DNA of 64,000 nucleotides from ZYF759 sp046297455 (GTDB lineage: Bacteria > Pseudomonadota > Alphaproteobacteria > Rhizobiales > Rhizobiaceae), in contig JBKBIT010000008.1 in NCBI GenBank assembly GCA_046297455.1, forward strand, positions 62,001 to 126,000, in the 5' to 3' direction. Positions 17,746 through 25,707 of the stretch are shown here, in pieces (positions within the stretch are counted from its first letter, which is position 1; every line of letters starts with the position of its first letter). Both the position numbers and the translations under genes were made by a program. Below the pieces are notes generated by a model. The model worked only from the letters and a program-made list of their open reading frames with translations. It was not told the origin of the DNA and did not search any database.

Positions 17746-19074
17746 TCAGTCGACCGCGTTCAGAACATCCCTGACGCAGTCGACAATTTCGTCGATCTGG
17801 CTCTTCTCGATGATCAGCGGCGGCGACAGCGCAATGATGTCGCCCGTCGTGCGGATCAGCACGCCCTTTTCGAAGGCTCTCACGAAGGCCGAGAAAGCGC
17901 GCTTGGTCGGCTGGCCGTCGATGGGCTTCAGTTCGATGGCGCCGACCAGGCCGATATTGCGGATGTCGATGACATGCGGCGCGTCCTTGAGCGAGTGCAG
18001 CGCATCTTCCCAATACGGTGCGAGTTCAGCACCCCGCGTCAGCAGCCCCTCTTCCTTGTAGGTGTCGAGCGTGGCCAGAGCCGCAGCCGATGCGATCGGG
18101 TTGCCGGAATAGGTGTAGCCGTGGAAAAACTCGATCAGGTGCTCCGGCCCGGTCATGAAGGCGTCGTGGATTTCCTTGGTCACGAAAACCGCGCCCATCG
18201 GGATGACGCCGTTGGACACGCCCTTGGCCGTGACCATGATATCGGGCGTAACACCGAAATAGTCTGCCGCGAAGGGCGTACCGAGACGACCGAAACCGGT
18301 GATGACCTCATCGAAGATGAGCAGGATGCCGTGCTTGGTGCAGATGTCGCGCAGGCGCTGCAGATAGCCCTTTGGCGGGATCAGCACACCGGTCGAACCA
18401 GCCACTGGCTCGACGATCACGGCGGCGACGGTCGAAGCGTCATGCAGCGTGACGATGCGCTCCAGCTCGTCGGCGAGATCGCCGCCATGCTCGGGCACGC
18501 CGCGCGTGAAGGTGTTCTTGCCGGGAAGGTGCGTGTGCGGCATGTGGTCGACGCCGGTAAGCAGCGTGCCGAACATCTTGCGATTGGTGACGATGCCGCC
18601 GACCGAGATGCCACCGAAATTCACACCATGATAGCCACGCTCGCGGCCGATCAGACGGAAACGGGAGCCCTCACCCTTCACGCGGTGATAGCCAAGCGCA
18701 ATCTTGAGCGCGGTGTCGACCGATTCCGAACCGGAATTGGTGAAGAAGACGTGGTCCATCCCTTCGGGCGCCACGTCGACCAGCCTATTGGCGAGTTCGA
18801 AGGCGAGCGGGTGGCCCATCTGGAAGGCGGGCGCGTAGTCGAGTCCAGCTGCCTGGCGCTGGATCGCCTCGGTGATCTTGGGCCGGCAGTGGCCGGCATT
18901 GACACACCACAGACCGGCGGTGCCATCGAGAATGCTGCGGCCGTCGGAGGCCGTGTAGTGCATGTCCTTGGCCGCGACCAGCATGCGCGGCGCCTTCTTG
19001 AACTGACGGTTTGCCGTAAACGGCATCCAGAATGCGCTTAGATCGTTCGGTGCAACATTGAGCCTGTTGGACAT
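17746..19074 (-). CDS. Class III omega-amino-acid:pyruvate aminotransferase (probable beta-alanine transaminase)
   Basis: A 442-residue fold-type I PLP aminotransferase. The class III block IFDEVITGFGR is at about 254-263, and the PLP lysine is in TAKGVSNG (Lys284). SGSESVDTALK binds the cofactor phosphate. It should convert beta-alanine (and 3-aminoisobutyrate) to malonate semialdehyde (and its methyl form), ending the pyrimidine pathway. It is the first gene of the minus-strand operon running to 10862, and a RutR-like box lies 82 bp upstream. Confidence 0.92.
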   Translation of the reverse strand: MSNRLNVAPNDLSAFWMPFTANRQFKKAPRMLVAAKDMHYTASDGRSILDGTAGLWCVNAGHCRPKITEAIQRQAAGLDYAPAFQMGHPLAFELANRLVDVAPEGMDHVFFTNSGSESVDTALKIALGYHRVKGEGSRFRLIGRERGYHGVNFGGISVGGIVTNRKMFGTLLTGVDHMPHTHLPGKNTFTRGVPEHGGDLADELERIVTLHDASTVAAVIVEPVAGSTGVLIPPKGYLQRLRDICTKHGILLIFDEVITGFGRLGTPFAADYFGVTPDIMVTAKGVSNGVIPMGAVFVTKEIHDAFMTGPEHLIEFFHGYTYSGNPIASAAALATLDTYKEEGLLTRGAELAPYWEDALHSLKDAPHVIDIRNIGLVGAIELKPIDGQPTKRAFSAFVRAFEKGVLIRTTGDIIALSPPLIIEKSQIDEIVDCVRDVLNAVD

Positions 19075-19155
19075 GGCCGAGCCTTTCCCTAATGTCCCCT
19101 TATCGTGGTCGAGGCCAACGCTTGGTTTTTCCGGCTTCAGATGCTAGGCAAATTT

Positions 19156-19171
19156 TTGACCGAATGGACAA
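19156..19171. promoter_or_regulatory. RutR-like operator upstream of the aminotransferase operon
   Basis: The 16-mer TTGACCGAATGGACAA matches 12 of the 14 fixed positions of the E. coli RutR consensus TTGACCA-NN-TGGTCAA as I remember it. It lies between the divergent aminotransferase operon and rutR-like gene, so one site could control both. Confidence 0.6.
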
Positions 19172-19310
19172 ACGTTAGCACCGCCAAACGGGCGGTCAAG
19201 GGTTAAGTAGCGCAGATGGGGTAGTGGCCGCGCGCGCCAGCGACGCACAGCCGCTGGTCCAGCAGGTTAGGCCAGGATTAGATGCGATTTCGAAACGGGA
19301 ATCTTGCCTG

Positions 19311-19946
19311 ATGGAGGGCTCGGTCAAGCGCCGACGCACACGTATCCAGACCGAGAAGCGGGACGTGATCCTGGAGGCGGCACTGGACGTGTTTTCGGCA
19401 CATGGTTTCCGGGGCGCCACGATCGACCAGATCGCCGAGGCGGCAGGCATGTCGAAGCCGAACCTGCTCTACTATTTCCGCGGCAAGGAAGACATTCACG
19501 AGACGCTGATCAAGCGGTTGCTGGACACCTGGCTGGCCCCTCTACGCGAGATGGACGAAACCGGCGACCCGATCACCGAGATCCGCTCATATATCCGCCG
19601 CAAGCTGGAGATGGCGCGCGACTTTCCGCGAGAAAGCCGGCTGTTCGCCAACGAGATCCTGCAGGGGGCGCCACGGGTGATGCCCATGCTGGAAGGCGAA
19701 CTGAAGCCGCTGGTCGACGAAAAGGCAGCGGTCATCAAGGACTGGATCAAGCAGGGCAAACTGGCGCGCATCGATCCCTGGCATCTGATCTTCTCGATCT
19801 GGGCCACGACCCAGCATTATGCCGATTTCGACGTGCAGGTGCGGGCCGTTCTCGGTCCGGACCGGGGCGGCGAGGGCCGCTTCGACGATGCCGCAAGATT
19901 GCTGGAACAGCTCTATCTGGACGGGTTGCGGCCCAAGGCCGGCTGA
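19311..19946 (+). CDS. rutR: TetR-family pyrimidine-utilisation regulator, RutR-like
   Basis: A 211-residue TetR repressor starting at 19311, close to the 212 residues of E. coli RutR. The N-terminal HTH (ATIDQIAEAAGMSKPNLLYYFRGK) is followed by a RutR-type C-terminal domain (FANEILQGAPRVMPML, FSIWATTQHYADFDVQ). RutR binds uracil or thymine and then releases DNA. Flanked by both pyrimidine operons, it is the obvious regulator; matching boxes are found upstream of both. Confidence 0.9.
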   Translation: MEGSVKRRRTRIQTEKRDVILEAALDVFSAHGFRGATIDQIAEAAGMSKPNLLYYFRGKEDIHETLIKRLLDTWLAPLREMDETGDPITEIRSYIRRKLEMARDFPRESRLFANEILQGAPRVMPMLEGELKPLVDEKAAVIKDWIKQGKLARIDPWHLIFSIWATTQHYADFDVQVRAVLGPDRGGEGRFDDAARLLEQLYLDGLRPKAG

Positions 19947-19960
19947 CCTCTCGGGCCCGC

Positions 19961-20191
19961 TCAGGGAGTCTCGTAGTCGCCGGGCACGCCTGCTTCGACC
20001 GGCTGCAATGCCAGTATCGCGGCACGGGTGCGCGGTGTGATTCTAGGCCCCGGCTCGGAATCGACCGAAGGCTCCTTTGTTTCGGCCCTGGTCGGGGCCG
20101 GCAGCTCCGGGATATCGGCAGCATCGAGCGTATCGGCCAGTTTCCTGAGCCGTCGGACGTCGGTTACACCGTTGGCCTTGATGACGATCAT
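19961..20191 (-). CDS. Small hypothetical protein, uncertain
   Basis: A 76-residue frame starting MIVIKANGVTDV at 20191, convergent with the rutR-like gene and ending 15 bp after it. It is soluble and charged with a proline-rich middle (ELPAPTRAE). No signal peptide or membrane segment, and no family is recognised. The ribosome site is weak. It may be an unexpressed chance frame. Confidence 0.4.
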   Translation of the reverse strand: MIVIKANGVTDVRRLRKLADTLDAADIPELPAPTRAETKEPSVDSEPGPRITPRTRAAILALQPVEAGVPGDYETP

Positions 20192-20326
20192 AGAGGTGCC
20201 TGGCCCAAGGGACGGAAAACTGCGTCCCGGCAGCATGCACACAACCGGTTAATCGATTGTTTACCCGCTGGCAGCCATCGCGCTTCGGCCAATGCTGATC
20301 TCGGCCGCCCCGCCGCAAAAACAGCG

Positions 20327-20370
20327 GAGGGCGGAACCTGCCGATACACAATACTGGCGGTCCCGCCCTC
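20327..20370. terminator. Possible terminator downstream of preA
   Basis: An 8-bp perfect stem (GAGGGCGG with CCGCCCTC) around a 28-nt loop lies just past the preA stop at 20388 on the minus strand. The loop is long and no clear T-run follows, so confidence is modest. Confidence 0.35.
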
Positions 20371-20387
20371 GCCGGGAGGAGCTTTCA

Positions 20388-21698
20388 CTACTCCGCCGCG
20401 ATGCGCGCGGAGGGGTTATTGGGATGCGTCGTCCAGTTGGCATAGTCGGGAGAGACCGTCTTGCTGGTGCGCTGGTCGATCTCGCCGACCGCCAGCGGCT
20501 CCATGGTGATGCAGTTCTCCACCGGGCAGACATTGACGCAAAGATTGCAGCCGACGCATTCGGCGTCGATGACCTCGAAGTGCCGCGCACCGTCCACCAT
20601 GGAGGTGATGGCCTGGTGCGAGGTGTCCTCGCAGGCGATGTGGCAGCGGCCGCACTTGATGCACAGGTCCTGGTTGATGCGCGCCTTGGCGATGTAATTG
20701 AGGTTCAGATACTGCCAGTCGGTGACGTTGGGCACCGCGCGCCCAACGATATCGTCGAGGCTCCTGTGGCCCTTCTCGTCCATCCAGTCCGACAGGCCGG
20801 AGATCATCTCGCGCACGATCTTGAAACCATAGACCATGGCCGCCGTGCAGACCTGCACGTTGCCGGCGCCCAGCGCCATGAACTCGGCCGCGTCGCGCCA
20901 GGTGGTGATGCCGCCAATGCCCGAAATCGGCAGGCCCTGGGTCTGCGCGTCGCGGGCGATCTCGGCGACCATGTTCATGGCAATCGGCTTGACCGCCGGG
21001 CCGCAATAGCCGCCATGCGTGCCCTTGCCGTCAACGGTGGGCTGTGGCGCAAAGTTGTCGAGGTCCACAGCGGTGATCGAGTTGATCGTGTTGATCAGCG
21101 AGACCGCATCGGCACCGCCCTTGTGGGCCGCGCGGGCCGGATAGCGGATATCGGTGATGTTGGGCGTCAGCTTGACGATGACGGGCATGCGCGTATGCTG
21201 CTTGCACCAGCGCGTGACCATCTCGATATATTCCGGCACCTGACCGACGGCGGCTCCCATGCCGCGCTCGCTCATGCCATGCGGGCAGCCGAAATTCAGT
21301 TCGATGCCGTCTGCCTCGGTCTCCTCGACCAGCTTGAGGATCGACTTCCAGTTCTCTTCCTCGCAAGGCACCATCAGCGAGACGACGAGAGCGCGGTCCG
21401 GCCACTCCTTCTTGACCTTCTTGATCTCGCGCAGATTGGTCTGGAGCTCGCGGTCGGTGATCAGCTCGATATTGTTGAAACCGAGCACCCGCCGATCGGC
21501 ACCCCAGATGGCGCCATAACGGGGTCCGTTGACGTTGACGACCGGCGGATCCTCACCGAGCGTCTTCCAGACCACACCGCCCCAGCCTTCCTTGAAGGCG
21601 CGTACGACGTTGTATTCCTTGTCGGTCGGCGGCGCGGAGGCGAGCCAGAACGGGTTGGGTGACTTGATGCCGATGAAATTGCTCGAAATGTCTGCCAT
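20388..21698 (-). CDS. preA: NAD-dependent dihydropyrimidine dehydrogenase, catalytic subunit PreA
   Basis: A 436-residue protein with an N-terminal dihydroorotate-dehydrogenase-like FMN barrel (residues about 1-310; LNFGCPHGMSERGMGAAVGQ is the substrate-loop region) and a C-terminal ferredoxin-like domain with two 4Fe-4S motifs (CIKCGRCHIAC and CVGCNLCVNVC). With PreT it reduces uracil and thymine to their 5,6-dihydro forms. It follows preT by 9 bp with an AGGAGG site. Confidence 0.95.
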   Translation of the reverse strand: MADISSNFIGIKSPNPFWLASAPPTDKEYNVVRAFKEGWGGVVWKTLGEDPPVVNVNGPRYGAIWGADRRVLGFNNIELITDRELQTNLREIKKVKKEWPDRALVVSLMVPCEEENWKSILKLVEETEADGIELNFGCPHGMSERGMGAAVGQVPEYIEMVTRWCKQHTRMPVIVKLTPNITDIRYPARAAHKGGADAVSLINTINSITAVDLDNFAPQPTVDGKGTHGGYCGPAVKPIAMNMVAEIARDAQTQGLPISGIGGITTWRDAAEFMALGAGNVQVCTAAMVYGFKIVREMISGLSDWMDEKGHRSLDDIVGRAVPNVTDWQYLNLNYIAKARINQDLCIKCGRCHIACEDTSHQAITSMVDGARHFEVIDAECVGCNLCVNVCPVENCITMEPLAVGEIDQRTSKTVSPDYANWTTHPNNPSARIAAE

Positions 21699-21707
21699 GG
21701 AAGCCTC

Positions 21708-23087
21708 CTATGCCAGAACCGGGCGCGCAGCGGCGGTAGCCGCGGTGAGCGCCATGTGAATGCTCTCGGCCGCGTCGCGCCCCTGCGCAACCGCCGTCAC
21801 GGTCAGGTCTTCGCCACCGGCGACGCAATCGCCACCAGCCCAGACAAGGGCCATCGAGGTGCGCCCCTTTTCATCGGTGCGGATGCGACCATTCTCGAGT
21901 ACGAGCTGGGCACCGCCATTCAAGGGAACGGCATCGAAGCTCTGGCCGATGGCCTTGAACACCTGGTCTGCCTCGATGACCAGCTTCTCGCCCGTACCGA
22001 CCAGCTTGCCGTCGCGCAGCGCCGTGTATTCGAGTTCGACAGCTGCGACCTTTCCATCCGCCTCCACGACACGCGTCGGCTTCAGCCAGTGGCGGATCTT
22101 GACGCCCTTGGCAGCGGCCAGGTCCTGCTCCCATTCGGACGCGTTCATGTGTTCCTTGCCGCGGCGGTAGCAGATAGTGACTTCCTCCGCCCCGAGCAGC
22201 CGCGACTGGATCGCAGCATCGATGGCGGTCATGCCACCGCCGATGACGACAACACGGCGGCCGATCGGCAGTTTTGCCAGATCGTCGGCCTGACGAAGCA
22301 CGGAGATGAAGTCGACCGCATTGTCGACGCCATCGAGTTCTTCGCCGTCCACGCCCAGTGCATTGACGCCGCCGAGGCCCATGCCGAGGAAAACGGCGTC
22401 ATAGCGACCGGTAAGATCGGCCAGCGTGAAATCGCGGCCGAGCGCCTTGCCGTTCTCGATGGTGATGCCGCCAATGGCCGTGACATAGTCGACCTCGGCC
22501 TGGGCGAAGCCGCCCGGCGTTTTGTAGGCGGCAATGCCGTATTCGTTGAGACCGCCAGCCTTTTCGCGCGCCTCGAAGATGACCACGTCATGGCCGTGCA
22601 TGGCGAGACGGTGGGCGCAGGCAAGACCTGCAGGTCCGGCGCCGACGACGGCAACCGTCCGGCCCGTGCCGGGCGCCCGCTGATAGAACTGACGGTCGCG
22701 CGCCATGGCCGTGTCGGTGGCAAAACGCTGCAGCCGGCCGATCTGGACCGGCTTGCCCTCGGCCACCTCGCGCACGCAGACTTCCTCGCACAGCGTTTCG
22801 GTGGGGCAGACGCGGGCACACATGCCGCCCAGAATATTCTGGTCGAAGATGGTGCGCGCTGCACCCAGCGGGTTGTCGGCGGCGATCTGGCGGATGAACA
22901 TCGGAATGTCGATTTCCGTCGGACACGCCGTCATGCAGGGCGCGTCGTAGCAGAAATAGCAACGATCGGCCTCGACGGCGGCTTCGTGCCGGTCGAACGG
23001 TGCGTGAAGATCGGAAAAATTGTCGGCATATTGCTCAGGCGAGAGCCTGCCTTGCGCAATGCCGCTCTTGAATTGACCATCGGCCAT
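21708..23087 (-). CDS. preT: NAD-dependent dihydropyrimidine dehydrogenase, electron-transfer subunit PreT
   Basis: A 459-residue glutamate-synthase-beta-like flavoprotein. The N-terminal cysteine region (CYFCYDAPCMTACP, then CARVCPTETLCEEVC) holds 4Fe-4S clusters. An FAD GxGxxG (VVGAGPAGLACA) and an NAD(P)H site (VVIGGGMTAIDAA) follow. It passes electrons from NADH to PreA in the first step of reductive pyrimidine degradation. It is first in its operon, with a RutR-like box about 53 bp upstream. Confidence 0.95.
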   Translation of the reverse strand: MADGQFKSGIAQGRLSPEQYADNFSDLHAPFDRHEAAVEADRCYFCYDAPCMTACPTEIDIPMFIRQIAADNPLGAARTIFDQNILGGMCARVCPTETLCEEVCVREVAEGKPVQIGRLQRFATDTAMARDRQFYQRAPGTGRTVAVVGAGPAGLACAHRLAMHGHDVVIFEAREKAGGLNEYGIAAYKTPGGFAQAEVDYVTAIGGITIENGKALGRDFTLADLTGRYDAVFLGMGLGGVNALGVDGEELDGVDNAVDFISVLRQADDLAKLPIGRRVVVIGGGMTAIDAAIQSRLLGAEEVTICYRRGKEHMNASEWEQDLAAAKGVKIRHWLKPTRVVEADGKVAAVELEYTALRDGKLVGTGEKLVIEADQVFKAIGQSFDAVPLNGGAQLVLENGRIRTDEKGRTSMALVWAGGDCVAGGEDLTVTAVAQGRDAAESIHMALTAATAAARPVLA

Positions 23088-23139
23088 GTCGGCTGTTCCC
23101 CATTATTGTCTTTTGAGGAAGGCTAGCACGTTTTCTTTT

Positions 23140-23155
23140 TTTATCAATCGGTCAA
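23140..23155. promoter_or_regulatory. RutR-like operator upstream of preT
   Basis: The 16-mer TTTATCAATCGGTCAA matches 11 of 14 fixed positions of the remembered RutR consensus, with a perfect right half (GGTCAA). It lies 53 bp upstream of the preT start, where bound repressor would cover the promoter. It is weaker than the site at 19156. Confidence 0.5.
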
Positions 23156-23230
23156 AAATTGAATTCCGGAATGATTTCAAATAGTTGAGTTTCACTGTCA
23201 GGTTTTTTTGAATGAGGCGGGCCAGTCGCC

Positions 23231-23355
23231 AGCGTTCCACCCTACGGCGCCCCCGTCTGTCCTGCCGGATGCCGGCCCTTCGCCATGGCTCCAGGCGTTT
23301 GTCGCTCTGGAAGCCAAGCGTTGCACTCTACGGCGCCCCCCTCTGTCCTGCCGGA
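23231..23355. repeat. Two direct copies of a 40-bp repeat arm
   Basis: The segments at 23231-23270 and 23317-23355 are near-identical (both contain GCGTT, then CTACGGCGCCCCC, TCTGTCCTGCCGGA). The second copy runs into the palindromic element starting at 23336. They look like partial insertions of the same repeat family. Confidence 0.65.
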
Positions 23356-23491
23356 CATCTCCCCCACAGGTGGGGAGATTGGAGGCTTTGCTGACGCCGC
23401 CCCCTTCTGCAACGTCTGCTATTGGCGAAACCCGCCGTGACGGCCAATCTCCCCCCTTGAGGGGGAGATGTCCGGCAGGACAGAGGGGGGG
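23336..23491. repeat. Nested palindromic repeat element, copy 1
   Basis: Two inverted arms of about 47 bp (23336-23382 and 23444-23491) flank a 61-bp spacer. Each arm carries TCTGTCCTGCCGGACATCT and an inner small palindrome CTCCCC..GGGGAG. A second copy of the same design lies at 28107-28258. This is the dispersed palindromic repeat type common between genes in Mesorhizobium relatives, possibly MITE-like. No coding capacity is seen. Confidence 0.8.
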
Positions 23492-23499
23492 GTGAGAAG

Positions 23500-23984
23500 G
23501 ACGCGGCATTTCGTATTTTCCTCTCCTTTCTGGCGCGCGCGCGCGTTTCATCCCTGCCACGCCCCGTTTCCGGTCTGGCCTTTGTCTCAGTTGAGAAGCG
23601 GGGCGCGTTGTCCGTGCCACTCTTTTTGTTTTTAAGGCGCGTCCACCGCGCCCCGCCGGTGCTTTCGCCCCGGATGGGTGGGCCGGGCTCGTCCCGCCGG
23701 TCCCGCCTTGCTCCCGGAGGAGCAAGCGCGAGGGTCCGTCGGACCTTACCGGCCAGACCTTCACCGAGGCCCGGACCTGTGGTGGGTCGGTTCCCACCAA
23801 GCCACGCTACCGTTGCGCGACCGACCCGGACACCGTCACCCTCCCCGACACCCCGGTCCGGAGCCGGGTTCCCGCAAGGGCGATGCGAGGATTATGCAGG
23901 AGCGGCCATGGGGCGTGGACAAAATGACGGAAAACACTGCTGACAGATGCTGACAAGACGGTGAGGCATCGAGGTCGCGGACCC
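23500..23984. other. Gene-free GC-rich tract with consecutive perfect hairpins; possible structured RNA
   Basis: No convincing gene is seen here. The tract has a GC dinucleotide run near 23532-23545 and closely spaced stems: 23707-23726 (8 bp, CGGA loop), 23731-23747 (GGTCC core, GTC loop) and 23780-23799 (7 bp, TCGGTT loop), plus a further stem near 23851-23870. Such a series may be a structured RNA or an old repeat. The strand is undecided. It does not match RNase P, SRP, tmRNA or 6S as I know them. Confidence 0.4.
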
Positions 23985-24080
23985 CTCATCCGACCTCGGG
24001 CTGCGCCCTCGGCCACCACCCGGGGTCGAGTCACGTGCCTCGACCCCGGGTGGTGGCTGAGCGAAGCGAAGTCGGATGAG
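23985..24080. repeat. 96-bp palindromic repeat
   Basis: Outer arms CTCATCCGAC (23985-23994) and GTCGGATGAG (24071-24080) enclose an inner perfect 19-bp stem (24012-24030 with 24039-24057) and a loop centred on CACGTG. It resembles the short 'ctcatccgac' intergenic palindromes widespread in Hyphomicrobiales. A related small repeat (CCCAGGGT..CCCAGGGT) occupies about 24125-24160. Both lie downstream of the patatin gene and could end its transcript. Confidence 0.75.
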
Positions 24081-24177
24081 TGGTAGGCCCACGCCCCGCG
24101 CGGCACGCGTCATTCCGAAATGGATCCCAGGGTCGTGCAAAGCTTCGCCCCAGGGTGACGATGGCCAGGAAGCGCCG

Positions 24178-25653
24178 CTATCGCCAGGCATGCGCGCGGC
24201 TGACACCGGCCTTGCGCTGAATGTACGCCAGTGCATCGTTGACAGCCGGGTTTGACCTGATGGCTTGCCGCCCCGCCTCGATGACGAGGTCGACCTCGGC
24301 CTGCGGCAGGGCCAGCCGTGTCGGGACCCGGTCCAGCCTGGACTTGGTGGCGGCATCGAGGTCTCGGAAGGAGACATGCTCCACAGCCAGCTGGACATTG
24401 CGGCAGTTCCATCCGTCGAGCGTGCCGCGATGGCGACGGATCTCGGCCATCGACAGGCCGCATCGGTAGCGCACGATATCGTTGCGCCAGTGGGCCACCT
24501 CCAGTTCGAGAGCGTCAAAGCCCTGCCGTGTGGAAGACGTGATGGACGTGTCGGAGACGGCGGCCAGCAGGTCAGGCAATGCCGGGCCATGTGCGCTCTG
24601 CCCCCATAACGGTGCCTTTTCCCGACCGGCATCGGCCACGATGAAGAGAAGCTTGTGGAGCTTCACCGCCTCTGCTGGCGAAAGCGGGCCGTGCGGCGTG
24701 TCCGCCGCCGCACGTTCCAGCGCGAAGCCGGTAATGCCGATATTGTCGGTCAGCCCGCCGTCGAGCAGCCTGATGTAGCGCGGTTCCTGCCCGCCCCGAT
24801 AGGAGTCCAGCGCGCGGGCATAGGCAGCCAGGCGCAGCGGCGTCTCGCGATCGGCCAATGCCTGCGCCTTCCAGGCAGGCTGCCGATAGCCACAATCAGG
24901 CGCATCGGCGGCCAGCACAACCGGCGCGAAGACGATGGGAAAGGCAGCCGACGCGGCCACGGCATCCGCAAGCCGGACGCGGTCGAGATCGCTGCACAAG
25001 GCGGCAAACGTGTCGTAGGTGAACAGGAACGGCGTGTTGTTGTAGATGTCCGATGCGGTCAGCCACACGATGGGCGCTTCCGGCCTCTTCAGACTGGCGA
25101 AGGTGGCGCCCTCGAACAGGTTCCGGTCGAGCCAGTGCGCAAAGCTGCCGCGATCGTTGACGCCGCCGGACCATGCCCGCGCCAGGTTGACAGGCGAGGC
25201 CGTGGACGTGCGCATGCCGGCTTCGGCGTTGCGCAGCAGGAATTTCTCCCGGAAATCCTGATAGCCCTTCGGCCCGCGATAGCCGAAATAGGCCGCCATG
25301 ATCGCCCCGCCCGACGTGCCCGAGATCATGCGGATGTCGTCGACCATCGTGCGGCGATAGGGCTCCTCGTCGATCACCGCATCGTCGAGCGCGCGAAGGA
25401 CGCCATAGGCAAAGGCTGCCGCCCGCGTGCCGCCGCCCGAAAAGGCGAGGCCGACGACAAGAGAGCCGTCGTCGCCGGGATCCGGGATGTATTGCGGCGA
25501 GGCCGGCCCCACTTCGGCGGTAAAGACGTTGATCGGGCCGCGATCGGCCGCCACGCAGCCAGCCAGAACCGCGGAGACGGCAATCGCAATGGATGCAGCG
25601 ATCCGTCTCAACTGTCCTTGCCGTGGACCGGGGCAGCGTCTGATCTCGACCAT
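24178..25653 (-). CDS. Patatin-like phospholipase lipoprotein
   Basis: A 491-residue protein with an N-terminal signal and lipobox (VLAGC, lipidated Cys33), so probably membrane-anchored. Patatin hallmarks: glycine-rich oxyanion loop FSGGGTRAAAFAYG near residue 72, nucleophile elbow GTSGG with Ser114, and catalytic DGG with Asp298. The dyad is intact, so it is probably an active acyl hydrolase on lipids. ATG at 25653 is chosen; an in-frame TTG six codons earlier is possible. It lies 54 bp downstream of the fused oligopeptide ATPase on the same strand, so it may be co-transcribed. Confidence 0.88.
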   Translation of the reverse strand: MVEIRRCPGPRQGQLRRIAASIAIAVSAVLAGCVAADRGPINVFTAEVGPASPQYIPDPGDDGSLVVGLAFSGGGTRAAAFAYGVLRALDDAVIDEEPYRRTMVDDIRMISGTSGGAIMAAYFGYRGPKGYQDFREKFLLRNAEAGMRTSTASPVNLARAWSGGVNDRGSFAHWLDRNLFEGATFASLKRPEAPIVWLTASDIYNNTPFLFTYDTFAALCSDLDRVRLADAVAASAAFPIVFAPVVLAADAPDCGYRQPAWKAQALADRETPLRLAAYARALDSYRGGQEPRYIRLLDGGLTDNIGITGFALERAAADTPHGPLSPAEAVKLHKLLFIVADAGREKAPLWGQSAHGPALPDLLAAVSDTSITSSTRQGFDALELEVAHWRNDIVRYRCGLSMAEIRRHRGTLDGWNCRNVQLAVEHVSFRDLDAATKSRLDRVPTRLALPQAEVDLVIEAGRQAIRSNPAVNDALAYIQRKAGVSRAHAWR

Positions 25654-25707
25654 CAGGCCGGGATAAGACAATCCGGTTCAGATTTGATTACCCGGCGGCT
25701 TTCGTCG

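Noticed and set aside
16381..19041. Long plus-strand open frame (886 codons) opposite the dihydropyrimidine pathway genes
   Set aside because: It lies antisense to two clear enzyme genes, has an Arg/His/Asp-rich composition typical of high-GC shadow frames, and has no domain.
23336..23491. CRISPR-like or transposon interpretation of the repeat arms
   Set aside because: There are only two inverted arms with no regular repeat-spacer pattern, no cas genes and no transposase.
23198..23800. Minus-strand frame of about 200 codons in the 23.2-23.8 kb gap
   Set aside because: It runs through the palindromic repeats and hairpins, is Pro/Arg-rich and shows no family resemblance; treated as non-coding.
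23700..23900. Housekeeping RNAs (RNase P, SRP RNA, tmRNA, 6S)
   Set aside because: None of their conserved core sequences is present on either strand.
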